Shown: positions 1 through 7,791, counted from the first letter of the stretch. The stretch: 64,000 nt of DNA from Paraburkholderia elongata (GCF_013177735.1 NZ_WOEZ01000185.1:1-64000), one strand, 5' to 3'. Numbers and translations are program-made. The notes: generated from the letters alone by a model not told the origin.

Positions 1-107
1 GTATCGCTGATGAAGTAAGCAAGGTGGCCTTCAGGCAGCCAATCTTGCAGCGCATGGGGCAGCAGGAACTGCTGTTGTGGATCGTAGGGAAGATAGCTCG
101 TCGTCAT
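1..107 (-). CDS. IS1182-family transposase, N-terminal fragment cut by the window edge
   Basis: The first 35 codons of a transposase read leftwards out of the window from an ATG at 107-105. The translation includes SYLPYDPQQQFLLPHAL and DWLPEGHLAYFISDT, the characteristic opening of IS1182-type DDE transposases, whose N-terminal domain carries the DWLPEGHLAYF signature. The rest lies outside, so integrity cannot be judged. The gene sits about 130 bp downstream of the 3' end of the 4.5S RNA gene and points the same way, so the element appears to have landed just behind that RNA. The family call rests on remembered similarity; it is too short for motif verification. Confidence 0.75.
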   Translation of the reverse strand, partial: MTTSYLPYDPQQQFLLPHALQDWLPEGHLAYFISD

Positions 108-180
108 CTGCCTACAACGTTTACAACGGGCAATCGGATGACAGCGCGGCTTCTGCCGCGCAGACTCCTAGGGCACAACA
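1..180 (-). mobile_element. Left-truncated IS1182-type insertion sequence (boundary approximate)
   Basis: Only the transposase 5' end and its leader are visible. A GC-rich inverted repeat (GCGCGGCTTCTGCCGCGC) at about 145-162 lies in the leader. The outer boundary probably lies around 160-180, but without the other end the terminal inverted repeat and target duplication cannot be defined. Confidence 0.4.
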
Positions 181-234
181 GGGGATGAGGAGGTGCAGCA
201 GATGAAAACGCGGATGAAAAACAGAAAAAGGAAG

Positions 235-334
235 GTGACGAGCCTGACCCTCGGCACTGGTGGAAAACGGCTGTGGCTGCTTCGTTCCCGACCTGACCAG
301 GTTGACCATCCCTCCATGCGAGGAGGCCCGTCAC
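235..334 (-). ncRNA. ffs: 4.5S RNA (bacterial signal recognition particle RNA)
   Basis: On the minus strand the conserved SRP domain IV is present (CCTGGTCAGGTCGGGAA followed by GAAGCAGCC), the hairpin that binds Ffh. The flanks 324-334 and 235-245 pair over 11 bp to close a rod-like RNA of about 100 nt, the size expected for 4.5S RNA. A T-rich stretch just downstream (234-214 on the minus strand, including runs of five T) would end transcription after the closing stem. A TAGAAT -10 box at 345-340 places the start at the first paired base. The short reading frames through this segment are not genes. Confidence 0.93.
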
Positions 335-339
335 GAAAC

Positions 340-345
340 ATTCTA
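340..345 (-). promoter_or_regulatory. -10 box of the 4.5S RNA promoter
   Basis: TAGAAT on the minus strand lies 6-7 nt before the first base of the closing stem of 4.5S RNA. No good -35 match occurs at 16-18 bp upstream, which is GC-rich. Confidence 0.55.
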
Positions 346-776
346 TCACCGCTTGGCCCGTCGCGCGACTGTTAATACGACCAAACCGACATCGACGCGC
401 CGAATCAGGAGCTTCGCACCATATAGGCGGCACCCCGGCGGTACGCCTTCGGAGCACTTGAGTTTGCGCCGCCAGCCACCAGATAAGCTACGTCGCGGTT
501 GTTAAAACGTAGTGGCACTTCACCGGCAGCCATTGGCCCTACTGCCCTTGATGAGTACTATCACCACCGGCAACGCATAGCGAATTAAGCTAAACTGCCG
601 TACGGATGACCCGCAAACGCGAGCTTTCCGCACACCCCGGAAATGGTTTTTCGACTTTTTCAGGCGTGCGCCGGCAAGGCTCCGATTGCGGCAAAGCGAA
701 CGGAAGTTTCCCTAGATTTTGACGTATCGTGGCGAGCAATTCAGGCGGGCCTCGAACCGATAGAGGTATTCATACA
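346..776. other. Intergenic region between ffs and trxA
   Basis: No confident gene. A 42-codon minus-strand frame (533-405, ATG start) has a protein-like composition but no convincing ribosome binding site and no recognised family. A TGGCAC at 513-518 resembles half of a sigma-54 element without a proper -12 box. The rest must hold the trxA promoter, but no strong sigma-70 pair is visible. Confidence 0.4.
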
Positions 777-1103
777 ATGAGCGAATCAATCAAGCATATT
801 AGCGACGCATCGTTCGAGCAGGACGTCGTGAAATCCGATAAACCCGTGCTGCTCGATTTCTGGGCTGAATGGTGCGGTCCGTGCAAGATGATCGCGCCGA
901 TCCTCGACGAAGTCGCGAAGGATTACGCCGATCGCCTGCAAATCGCCAAGATCAACGTCGACGAACATCAATCGACGCCGGTCAAGTTCGGCGTGCGCGG
1001 CATCCCCACGCTGATCCTCTTCAAGAACGGCGCGGTCGCCGCGCAGAAGGTCGGCGCACTGTCGAAGTCGCAACTCACCGCGTTCCTCGACGGCAACCTG
1101 TAA
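777..1103 (+). CDS. trxA: Thioredoxin 1
   Basis: This 108-residue cytoplasmic dithiol-disulfide oxidoreductase is the general electron donor for ribonucleotide reductase and other reductases. The redox motif WCGPC is present with Cys33 and Cys36, followed by the cis-proline loop (GIPTL). Length is that of the single-domain family. The ATG at 777 is chosen over an upstream GTG in the same frame because it is preceded by AGAGG and gives the standard N-terminus. rho follows on the same strand after 235 bp, the arrangement usual in Burkholderiaceae. Confidence 0.97.
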   Translation: MSESIKHISDASFEQDVVKSDKPVLLDFWAEWCGPCKMIAPILDEVAKDYADRLQIAKINVDEHQSTPVKFGVRGIPTLILFKNGAVAAQKVGALSKSQLTAFLDGNL

Positions 1104-1155
1104 AGCGGTCGCATCGGCGCCTCGAGTCCCTCGAGATCTTCAGGCGCGCTGTCTT

Positions 1156-1183
1156 AGGCGTGTTGTCAGCCGGCAACACGCCT
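1156..1183 (+). terminator. Hairpin between trxA and rho (no U tract)
   Basis: AGGCGTGTTG at 1156-1165 pairs perfectly with CAACACGCCT at 1174-1183 around an 8-nt loop. No T run follows, so it may be a weak terminator, an mRNA 3' stabiliser for trxA or part of the rho leader, which in many bacteria is autoregulated by Rho. Confidence 0.4.
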
Positions 1184-1338
1184 GATAAGAAAGATGCCAT
1201 GCCGTCGCACTGGCGGAAATTGGCGTGTGCTATGCTAGAATCCGCAAAACGTCGAAAAGACGTGTAAGTCCTTGAGCGGTTCCGCTCACTCTCCTCCCAG
1301 ATTTCATTTCGTCGCACCTTCTCCTGCGGGTTCTCCGT

Positions 1339-2607
1339 ATGCATTTATCCGAGCTTAAGACTCTGCACGTGTCCGAATTGATCGAGATGGCCAATGGCCT
1401 CGAGATCGAAAGTGCAAACCGCCTGCGCAAGCAGGAATTGATGTTTGCCATTCTAAAAAAACGAGCCAAAACGGGCGACACGATCTTCGGCGACGGCACG
1501 CTCGAAGTGCTGCCGGACGGCTTCGGCTTCCTGCGTTCGCCGGAAACCTCGTACCTCGCCAGCACGGATGATATTTACATCAGCCCGTCGCAAATCCGCC
1601 GCTTCAACCTGCACACGGGCGACACGATCGAAGGCGAAGTGCGTACGCCGAAAGACGGTGAACGCTATTTCGCGCTGGTGAAGGTGGACAAGGTCAACGG
1701 CCAGCCGCCGGAAGCCTCGAAGCACAAGATCATGTTCGAAAACCTGACGCCGCTGCACCCGAACAAGGTGCTGCTGCTCGAACGTGAAATGCGTGGCGAA
1801 GAAAACGTCACGGGCCGCATCATCGACATGATCGCGCCGATCGGTAAGGGCCAGCGCGGCCTGCTGGTTGCGTCGCCGAAGTCCGGTAAGACCGTGATGC
1901 TGCAGCACATCGCGCATGCGATTAAGCAAAACCATCCGGATGTCGTGCTGTTCGTGCTGCTGATCGACGAACGCCCGGAAGAAGTGACCGAAATGCAGCG
2001 TTCGGTGGCCGGCGAAGTGATCGCCTCCACGTTCGACGAACCGGCTGCGCGTCACGTGCAAGTCGCCGAAATGGTGATCGAGAAAGCCAAGCGCCTCGTC
2101 GAAATGAAGAACGACGTGGTGATTCTGCTCGACTCGATCACGCGTCTCGCGCGTGCGTACAACACCGTGGTGCCGGCCTCGGGCAAGGTGCTGACGGGTG
2201 GTGTCGACGCGAACGCGCTGCAACGTCCGAAGCGCTTCTTCGGCGCGGCGCGCAATATCGAGGAAGGCGGTTCGCTGACCATCATCGGCACGGCGCTGAT
2301 CGAAACCGGCAGCCGCATGGACGACGTGATCTACGAAGAATTCAAGGGCACCGGCAACATGGAAGTGCACCTGGAGCGTCGCCTTGCTGAAAAGCGCGTC
2401 TATCCGTCGATCAACCTGAACAAGTCCGGCACGCGCCGTGAAGAACTGTTGATCAAGCCCGAAGTGCTGCAAAAGATCTGGGTGCTGCGCAAGTTCATTC
2501 ACGACATGGACGAAGTCGAGTCGATGGAATTCCTGCTCGACAAGATTCGCCAGACGAAGAGCAACTCTGAGTTCTTCGACATGATGCGTCGTGGCGGCGG
2601 CAGCTAA
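1339..2607 (+). CDS. rho: Transcription termination factor Rho
   Basis: This 422-residue hexameric RNA-dependent ATPase terminates untranslated transcripts. Visible in order are the N-terminal Rho_N helical domain (1-45), the cold-shock-like RNA-binding domain (about 50-120, with DGFGFLRS), and the RecA-like ATPase. The latter holds the P-loop PKSGKT at 180-185, the Walker B/catalytic stretch VLLIDERPEEV, and the Q and R loops towards the C-terminus. Length and sequence are ordinary for beta-proteobacteria. The start ATG is the family start. Its own intrinsic terminator downstream has been split by an insertion sequence. Confidence 0.98.
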   Translation: MHLSELKTLHVSELIEMANGLEIESANRLRKQELMFAILKKRAKTGDTIFGDGTLEVLPDGFGFLRSPETSYLASTDDIYISPSQIRRFNLHTGDTIEGEVRTPKDGERYFALVKVDKVNGQPPEASKHKIMFENLTPLHPNKVLLLEREMRGEENVTGRIIDMIAPIGKGQRGLLVASPKSGKTVMLQHIAHAIKQNHPDVVLFVLLIDERPEEVTEMQRSVAGEVIASTFDEPAARHVQVAEMVIEKAKRLVEMKNDVVILLDSITRLARAYNTVVPASGKVLTGGVDANALQRPKRFFGAARNIEEGGSLTIIGTALIETGSRMDDVIYEEFKGTGNMEVHLERRLAEKRVYPSINLNKSGTRREELLIKPEVLQKIWVLRKFIHDMDEVESMEFLLDKIRQTKSNSEFFDMMRRGGGS

Positions 2608-2645
2608 GGCTCCGCACCGAAATATCCGCATCAGTTGCACCGCAT

Positions 2646-2659
2646 AAAAAAGCCGCTCG
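2646..2659 (+). terminator. Left arm of the interrupted rho intrinsic terminator
   Basis: AAAAAAGCCGCTCG lies 39 bp after the rho stop codon. Its complement, CGAGCGGC followed by a T run, now sits 2.1 kb away at 4748-4762. Removing the insertion and one target copy restores an 8-bp GC-rich stem extended by A:T pairs, a CCAAAAA loop and a T7 tract. Confidence 0.9.
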
Positions 2660-2666
2660 CCAAAAA
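2660..2666. repeat. Target site duplication, left copy
   Basis: CCAAAAA here and at 4741-4747 flank the insertion sequence. It is exactly the loop of the rho terminator. Confidence 0.88.
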
Positions 2667-2696
2667 CCTACCCGTACCACAAAGGTGTTGGTAAAC
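2667..2696 (+). repeat. Left terminal inverted repeat of the insertion sequence
   Basis: Thirty bases, CCTACCC to GGTAAAC, match the reverse complement of 4711-4740 without mismatch. Confidence 0.93.
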
Positions 2697-2717
2697 GAGC
2701 CCGGACGACTGATTATG

Positions 2718-2746
2718 GCGAGCCTCTTCGGAGGCTCGCTTTTTTT
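2718..2746 (+). terminator. UUCG intrinsic terminator inside the insertion sequence, facing rho
   Basis: GCGAGCCTC at 2718-2726 pairs perfectly with GAGGCTCGC at 2731-2739 around a UUCG tetraloop closed by a C-G pair, a very stable loop. Seven T follow at 2740-2746. The orientation stops plus-strand transcripts arriving from rho, not the minus-strand transposase message, whose stop codon lies 3 bp beyond the T run. Confidence 0.9.
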
Positions 2747-2748
2747 CG

Positions 2749-4503
2749 TCAGTTCGCGGCGTTCGGGTCGAAATAGACGATGTCCTGGACTCGGACCTTG
2801 CCCTTGGCCAAACCAAGCCGCTCGGCCGGCGTCTTCCCGTCCTTGCTGGTTTTTGGCACGTAGCAATAGTTCCAGTAGACCCGGAGAATAAGCAGAAGCT
2901 TCTCGATAATCTGCGGGTTGTAGGGCGCGTAGCCGTACCACATGCGGCCGGCCGCGCTTGAGCTGCCCAGTGCTCGTTCGAGCGGACTGAGGCGTCGCCG
3001 GACCAGTTCGAGGAAGCGGTCCGCGCCATACATGGAGCCGAACAGGTACATGGCGGCCAATCGGTCTTCGGGGAGGGGCGCGTTGGGTCGAGCGGTCAGA
3101 TGACACAAAGCCTTTTCGGGTTCGTTCATCGTCGGCAGCGGGTGCAACAGCCAACGGTCGCCGTATTTGCCGATTTCCTTCATCAGTGGAAACTGTTCCT
3201 TGATGAGCTGAATCTTGGCGTCGAAGTCGTTAGCGACCCCGCCCATGCGATTCACGGCGTCCAAGAAACGCTTCTGCGCCTCGTTGTAGGCCTTCAATTT
3301 CTGGCCCTTTGTGAGGTCTTTCTTTATCGAGACGAAGAAGGCGTGAGCGGTACCTGCCTGGATACGCTCACGGAAGGCTGCAAAGCACGCTGCACGGATG
3401 CCCGAGTCCTGGTCAAGGTAGAACGTGATGCTCTTGGCCCCGCCAAGCAGGCGCTTGAGCACCTGGAAGTGAGCGTAGAGGGTGTACTGGCCGTGGACCT
3501 GCATCCCCGTTTCGGGCAGCCTTAACTGACTGTTGAATTCGTCAGCGACCTCGACGTCGTCCCGGTCCGCTACGTTGGCGTACGCGGCGGCTGCGTCGTC
3601 CAGAACGGTCTCGCGCCCGATATGGCGACGCCGGCTCAGACTGGCGGCGACTGAGACTTCATAATCGCTCTTCAGCCAGAACCTCGCGTTTCGTCGGTAT
3701 TCCTGCGGGTGCTTGTCGTCGTCATCCAAACGCACATCGGTCTCGACGTCTTCCGGGTTGAAGCGAGGGTCGAAGTTGATGTGGGCCCCGAATACGTAGC
3801 CGCTGCGGTTGTCGGCCGACACCACGGCGTGCAGCGGGATGCTTCGCTTGTCCTCGCGCCGGGTCCAGTTCGTGTAATAGTCCTGCCGGTCGACTGACAC
3901 GGACAGGCGGCCGAGCGGAAGGCCCTCCGTAAGCCGCGCTTCGCGCTCCCCGACGAAACGCTCGCATTGCCGCGCGAGGAAATCCACCTTCGAGTACAAC
4001 GTGGAGGCGCTGATATCGCGCTTCTCCATGATGCGGCGGAATGGAGCCTTGTTCACGAGTTCCATGAATATCTCACGGTTCTCGTGAGGCTTCTTCTGAC
4101 GCGTTGTTGGGCCGCCGACCGCGAAGGTCCGCTGGCAAGCCTTGCATCGATATCGGGGCGAGCCATGTGCGGTCGTACCGTGCCGCTGGTAAGCCCGTGG
4201 ATGGGTGCCAACCCCGATGGCGTGATTGGCGCAAGCCTCATTGGGGCATGACGGCTCCTGCTCGCCCGCAAGGTAAGCCGTCAGTCGCCGCACCTCCTCA
4301 GCGATTGCCTGATTCGACTTCAGAGGCGGCGTATCTCCGCAAATCTTGCATTGCAACCTCGGTCTGGGTGTTCCCCGCTTACTGGAGCCGCCGGTTAGCA
4401 AATAGGTGTCGTGACTGCCGGAGCCTCGACCTCGCTTGCTGGTCTCCTTGGGCAGCACGCCAAAGTTCACGCAGGCGGCGTTCTTGCAGAAATTGACCTG
4501 CAT
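2749..4503 (-). CDS. Transposase with paired zinc-ribbon motifs and a DDE-like core
   Basis: The protein has 584 residues from the ATG at 4503, which is preceded by GAGG; the frame stays open to a TTG at 4662, adding 53 proline-rich residues. Two Cys4 modules lie at the N-terminus (C6, C11, C52, C55 and C86, C91, C120, C123), likely zinc ribbons for end binding. A catalytic-core candidate follows: D205 in SVSVDRQD, D364 in FYLDQDSG, and a C-terminal glutamate, possibly E534 in IIEKLL. The end GKTPAERLGL resembles retroviral-type integrase transposases. It reads towards rho, so read-through would make antisense RNA to the rho 3' end. Function is firm; family is not assigned. Confidence 0.85.
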   Translation of the reverse strand: MQVNFCKNAACVNFGVLPKETSKRGRGSGSHDTYLLTGGSSKRGTPRPRLQCKICGDTPPLKSNQAIAEEVRRLTAYLAGEQEPSCPNEACANHAIGVGTHPRAYQRHGTTAHGSPRYRCKACQRTFAVGGPTTRQKKPHENREIFMELVNKAPFRRIMEKRDISASTLYSKVDFLARQCERFVGEREARLTEGLPLGRLSVSVDRQDYYTNWTRREDKRSIPLHAVVSADNRSGYVFGAHINFDPRFNPEDVETDVRLDDDDKHPQEYRRNARFWLKSDYEVSVAASLSRRRHIGRETVLDDAAAAYANVADRDDVEVADEFNSQLRLPETGMQVHGQYTLYAHFQVLKRLLGGAKSITFYLDQDSGIRAACFAAFRERIQAGTAHAFFVSIKKDLTKGQKLKAYNEAQKRFLDAVNRMGGVANDFDAKIQLIKEQFPLMKEIGKYGDRWLLHPLPTMNEPEKALCHLTARPNAPLPEDRLAAMYLFGSMYGADRFLELVRRRLSPLERALGSSSAAGRMWYGYAPYNPQIIEKLLLILRVYWNYCYVPKTSKDGKTPAERLGLAKGKVRVQDIVYFDPNAAN

Positions 4504-4661
4504 CCCGTCGACCTCGGGCGGAATGCGGGGCACGCCGGACCGAGCGGTACCCGCGACGGGCCGATTGACGCGCGCTCCGCCTGCTGGAGGCTCGGCAGGC
4601 GGGGTTTCTGAGGGCGGAGAAGGCGGCTCGCCGTCTCCCGTAGATATTTCCGGCAAAAGCA

Positions 4662-4693
4662 AATCCCCCGAAACGTAACGTTTACGGGGGATT
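4662..4693. other. Imperfect hairpin at the transposase 5' end
   Basis: AATCCCCCG (4662-4670) pairs with CGGGGGATT (4685-4693), continued by AAACG/CGTTT across one bulged A. In the minus-strand transcript it would lie over the TTG at 4662 and upstream of the ATG at 4503, a position suited to limiting transposase translation from outside transcripts. Role inferred. Confidence 0.5.
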
Positions 4694-4710
4694 CTAGGGA
4701 ATCAGCCTCG

Positions 4711-4740
4711 GTTTACCAACACCTTTGTGGTACGGGTAGG
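4711..4740 (-). repeat. Right terminal inverted repeat of the insertion sequence
   Basis: It is the reverse complement of 2667-2696 over 30 of 30 bases. Confidence 0.93.
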
Positions 4741-4747
4741 CCAAAAA
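4741..4747. repeat. Target site duplication, right copy
   Basis: CCAAAAA, identical to 2660-2666. Confidence 0.88.
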
Positions 4748-4762
4748 CGAGCGGCTTTTTTT
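4748..4762 (+). terminator. Right arm and T tract of the interrupted rho terminator
   Basis: CGAGCGGC plus seven T is the complement of the arm at 2652-2659. Separated from its partner by the insertion, it can no longer fold within a rho transcript that stops at 2746. Confidence 0.88.
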
Positions 4763-4867
4763 CATCCGTAAGGTTTCACGCGAAAAGCGCGTGCAGGCGC
4801 GGCAACATATACGTGAACGTACACGTTGCAGTAGAATGCACTCAGTCCGTCATGCCTGCCCTACCTT

Positions 4868-5389
4868 ATGTCGAAGGACTCACCCGCCCTGCTCACCGTA
4901 CGCGATGCCGCCGAACGCCTCGGCGTCACGCCGCGCACGCTGAAGTACTACGAGGAACGCGGCCTCGTCTCGCCCACCCGCAGCGAAGGCCGCTACCGGC
5001 TTTACGACGAGGAAGACCTGAAGCGCTTCGGCCGTATTCTGCGCTTGCGCTCGCTCGGCTTCTCGCTGCACAGCATCACCGAAATGCTCAAGCGCCCGCT
5101 CGAGCCGGTCGAAGGCGGCCATCGCTATTCCACCGAATCGCTGCAGCAGATTCGCGACGCCATCTCAGACCAGGTCAAAGCGCTCGATGCCCGCATCGAA
5201 ACGATGCGTCGCGAACTCAAGGAAGCGCTGAAACTGCGAGCCGAACTGAGTCCCGACCTCGACTATCTCGAAAGACGTCTCGCCGGCGAGAATGCGGACG
5301 CACTGCTCGAACAGCGTCGCAACGCACTCGCCAAAGCTGAGAACGCGCCGCTCACAAAGCGCACGAAAAAGTCGAGCGAACCCACATGA
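4868..5389 (+). CDS. MerR-family transcriptional regulator
   Basis: The 173-residue protein has an N-terminal winged helix-turn-helix (residues 8-75, with TVRDAAERLGVTPRTLKYYE, the MerR DNA-recognition signature) and a long C-terminal helix (about 90-150) for dimerisation. No cysteine occurs in the effector region, so a metal ligand is unlikely. Its stop codon overlaps the ATG of the following MFS transporter (ATGA), so the two are translationally coupled and the regulator probably controls that exporter. An imperfect dyad ACGTGAACGTACACGT at about 4811-4826 upstream could be its operator. Confidence 0.9.
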   Translation: MSKDSPALLTVRDAAERLGVTPRTLKYYEERGLVSPTRSEGRYRLYDEEDLKRFGRILRLRSLGFSLHSITEMLKRPLEPVEGGHRYSTESLQQIRDAISDQVKALDARIETMRRELKEALKLRAELSPDLDYLERRLAGENADALLEQRRNALAKAENAPLTKRTKKSSEPT

Positions 5390-6942
5390 GCGCGACCTCG
5401 CCCCGCGTACCGTTGTTTAGCATCGCAAAACTGCGCGGCGGTTTTTTCCCATGGGTGCTGGCCGTCGTCACCGGCCTCGACTACTTCGACAACTCGATCT
5501 TTTCGTTTTTCACCAGCTACATCGCGGGCGGCATCAACGCGTCGCCTGATGAACTGGTATGGGCGTCGAGCGCCTATGCGGTGGCTGCCGTGCTCGGCAT
5601 CCTGCAGCAGCAATGGTGGGTCGAGCGTTTCGGTTACCGGCGCTACGTGGCCGGCTGCATGCTGCTCTATTCAGTTGGCGCGATCGCCGCCACATTGTGC
5701 GAGTCGTCAATCGAACTTGCGTTCGCGCGCGGCTTTCAGGGCTACTTCATCGGCCCGATGATGGGCACGTGCCGCATCCTGATTCAGATGAGCTTTACGC
5801 CGCAGCAGCGACCCGCGGCAACCCGCGCTTTTCTGGTGCTGATCGTATTGAGCAGTGCGCTTGCGCCGCTGATCGGCGGCCAACTGGTCGCGCATTTCGA
5901 TTGGCGTGCGCTGTTCGCCTGCACCGCGCCGGCCGGCGTGCTGTTTGCCATCCTCGCCCTGCTCGCGCTGCCCGACACCGGCAACCGCTTGCCGGAAGAG
6001 CGCGGCGCGGCGCACTTCTGGCCTTATATGATCTTCGCGTTCGCGCAAGGCGCGCTGCAAATCGTGATGCAGCAAGTGCGGTTCCAGCTGTTCAGCGCCT
6101 CGCCGGGGCTGATTCTGCTGACGGTTGCGGGCATCGTCGCGCTCGGCTGGTTCGCGTACCAGCAATGGCACCATCCGGCGCCGCTGGTGCGCCTGCATGC
6201 GCTGCGCGAGAAGGTGTTTCAGGTCGGGCTCGTGCTGTACATGTTCTACTACTACATCTCGACCGTATTCAGCTATCTGACGTCGCGCTTTCTCGAGAGC
6301 GGCCTCGGCTATCCGGTCGAGAATACCGGGCGACTGGTCGGCGTGACGTCGCTGATTTCGGCGAGCGCGTTGTTCGTCTACCTGCGTTACGCGAAGCTCC
6401 TGCCGCGCAAGAAGTGGATCATCGTGCCGGGCTTCGCGGTGGCCGCGTTCGCCGCGGCATGGATGACACGCGTGTCGCCGGGCGTAGGCCAAGCCGCGCT
6501 GATCGTGCCCATGCTGCTGCGTGGCTTGCTGTTGCTGTTCATCGTGCTGCCGGTCGCCAATCTGACGTTTAGAATCTTCGCTATTGAAGAATTCACGCAC
6601 GGCTACCGGCTGAAAAACATCGTGCGGCAACTGACGATCTCGTTCGCTACGGCCTCGGTCATCATCGTCGAACAACATCGGCAGGCGCTGCATCAAGCTC
6701 GCCTCGCGGAGTTTGTGAATCCGTACAATCCGTTGTTCCAGGATTCGCTCGCTGCGTTGACCCGCGGCTTCAGCGCCGCTGGCCGCTCGCCGTCCGAGGC
6801 GCATGCGCTGGCAATCGTGGAAATCAGCCGGACGGTCGCGCAACAGGCCAGCTTCCTGACGTCGCTGGACGGCTTCTACTTTCTGATCGGCATTGCGATA
6901 TGCGGCGGCATTTTCGCCGCGTGGCAAAAACAGATCGACTAG
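5386..6942 (+). CDS. MFS transporter, DHA2-like drug exporter
   Basis: The 518-residue polytopic inner-membrane protein has about 14 hydrophobic segments, the size and topology of the 14-TM drug:H+ antiporter (DHA2/EmrB) group. The N-terminal half carries the aspartate-bearing first helix (TGLDYFDNSIF) and the loop 2-3 region WWVERFGYRRYVAG. Translation is coupled to the MerR gene by a 4-bp overlap, pointing to an inducible efflux unit. No partner adaptor (EmrA type) is adjacent. Substrate unknown. mtfA follows after 15 bp and may share the transcript. Confidence 0.88.
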   Translation: MSATSPRVPLFSIAKLRGGFFPWVLAVVTGLDYFDNSIFSFFTSYIAGGINASPDELVWASSAYAVAAVLGILQQQWWVERFGYRRYVAGCMLLYSVGAIAATLCESSIELAFARGFQGYFIGPMMGTCRILIQMSFTPQQRPAATRAFLVLIVLSSALAPLIGGQLVAHFDWRALFACTAPAGVLFAILALLALPDTGNRLPEERGAAHFWPYMIFAFAQGALQIVMQQVRFQLFSASPGLILLTVAGIVALGWFAYQQWHHPAPLVRLHALREKVFQVGLVLYMFYYYISTVFSYLTSRFLESGLGYPVENTGRLVGVTSLISASALFVYLRYAKLLPRKKWIIVPGFAVAAFAAAWMTRVSPGVGQAALIVPMLLRGLLLLFIVLPVANLTFRIFAIEEFTHGYRLKNIVRQLTISFATASVIIVEQHRQALHQARLAEFVNPYNPLFQDSLAALTRGFSAAGRSPSEAHALAIVEISRTVAQQASFLTSLDGFYFLIGIAICGGIFAAWQKQID

Positions 6943-6957
6943 GGGTTTCATCAGGCC

Positions 6958-7791
6958 ATGCTCTCGAAACTCACCCAATGGTTCGGCACGCGCCGCCGCG
7001 ACCGCGCGCTGCGCGACTACGCGATCGAGGACGCCCTCTGGCAGGCCACGCTCGACGGCCTGCCGTTCCTTGCCCACCTCGAGGCGCCGGATCGCGTGCG
7101 TCTGCGCGAGTTGACGAGTCTTTTCATCGCGCAAAAGAAATTTTCAACTGCGCACGAACTCGAGTTGACCGACGCCATGACCGTGGCGATCGCCGCGCAA
7201 GCGTGTTTGCCGGTGCTGAACCTGAGCCTCGACCTGTATCGCGGCTGGGTCGGCGTGATCATCTATCCAGGCGAGTTCGTGATCCGCAAGACGGTCGAGG
7301 ACGAAGACGGCGTGGTGCACGAGGTCGAGCAAGACGCGAGCGGCGAGGCGTGGGAAGGCGGCCCGGTGGTGTTGTCGTGGGAAGACGCTCAGATGACCGG
7401 CGGCACGGACGCCTATAACGTCGTGATTCACGAATTCGCGCACAAGATCGACATGCTGACCGGCGAGGCGGACGGCCATCCGCCGCTCATGCGCCGCTGG
7501 CATGCACCGCTCGATTCACAGGCATGGGCCGACATTTTCGACCATGCCTACGACCACTTCTGCGCCAAAGTGGATGCGGTGCCGGATAGGCGCTGGGCAC
7601 GTTTCGAGCGCGATTCGCTGATCGATCCATACGCGGCGGACCATCCATCGGAATTTTTTGCCGTTTGCAGCGAAGCGCTGTTCGTCCAGCCACAGGCCTT
7701 CGAGGCGGAGTATCCCGAGCTATACCGCTTGCTGGCGCGGTATTACCGCCAGGATCCCGCGCGGGTCGGGTTGACATTCGCTCCGGTCTAA
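6958..7791 (+). CDS. mtfA: MtfA-family zinc-dependent peptidase
   Basis: The 277-residue cytoplasmic protein carries the metalloprotease motif HEFAH at residues 158-162, followed by KIDMLTGEADGHPPL, the MtfA (peptidase family M90) signature. In E. coli MtfA binds the repressor Mlc and has aminopeptidase activity. The gene lies 15 bp downstream of the MFS gene, so co-transcription is possible, although no functional link is known. Length matches the family (about 265-280). Confidence 0.93.
   Translation: MLSKLTQWFGTRRRDRALRDYAIEDALWQATLDGLPFLAHLEAPDRVRLRELTSLFIAQKKFSTAHELELTDAMTVAIAAQACLPVLNLSLDLYRGWVGVIIYPGEFVIRKTVEDEDGVVHEVEQDASGEAWEGGPVVLSWEDAQMTGGTDAYNVVIHEFAHKIDMLTGEADGHPPLMRRWHAPLDSQAWADIFDHAYDHFCAKVDAVPDRRWARFERDSLIDPYAADHPSEFFAVCSEALFVQPQAFEAEYPELYRLLARYYRQDPARVGLTFAPV

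Larger units (their letters stand above)
2667..4740 (-). mobile_element. Insertion sequence of unassigned family, inserted in the rho terminator loop
   Basis: A 2,074-bp element is bounded by 30-bp perfect inverted repeats beginning CCTACCCGTACCACAAAGG and flanked by the 7-bp direct repeat CCAAAAA. It carries one long transposase gene on the minus strand and, just inside the left end, a strong intrinsic terminator facing the same way as rho. Perfect ends, an intact duplication and an open transposase indicate a complete and fairly recent insertion. I do not recognise the family; 7-bp duplication and 30-bp ends alone do not settle it. Confidence 0.93.

Noticed and set aside
104..457. Short frames over the 4.5S RNA gene
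   Set aside because: They run through a structural RNA and lack binding sites.
513..530. TGGCAC-like sigma-54 element upstream of trxA
   Set aside because: Spacing to a GC is right, but the -12 box lacks TT, and thioredoxin is not known to need sigma-54.
1453..2640. 395-codon minus-strand frame opposite rho
   Set aside because: Antisense shadow with His/Arg/Phe-rich composition.
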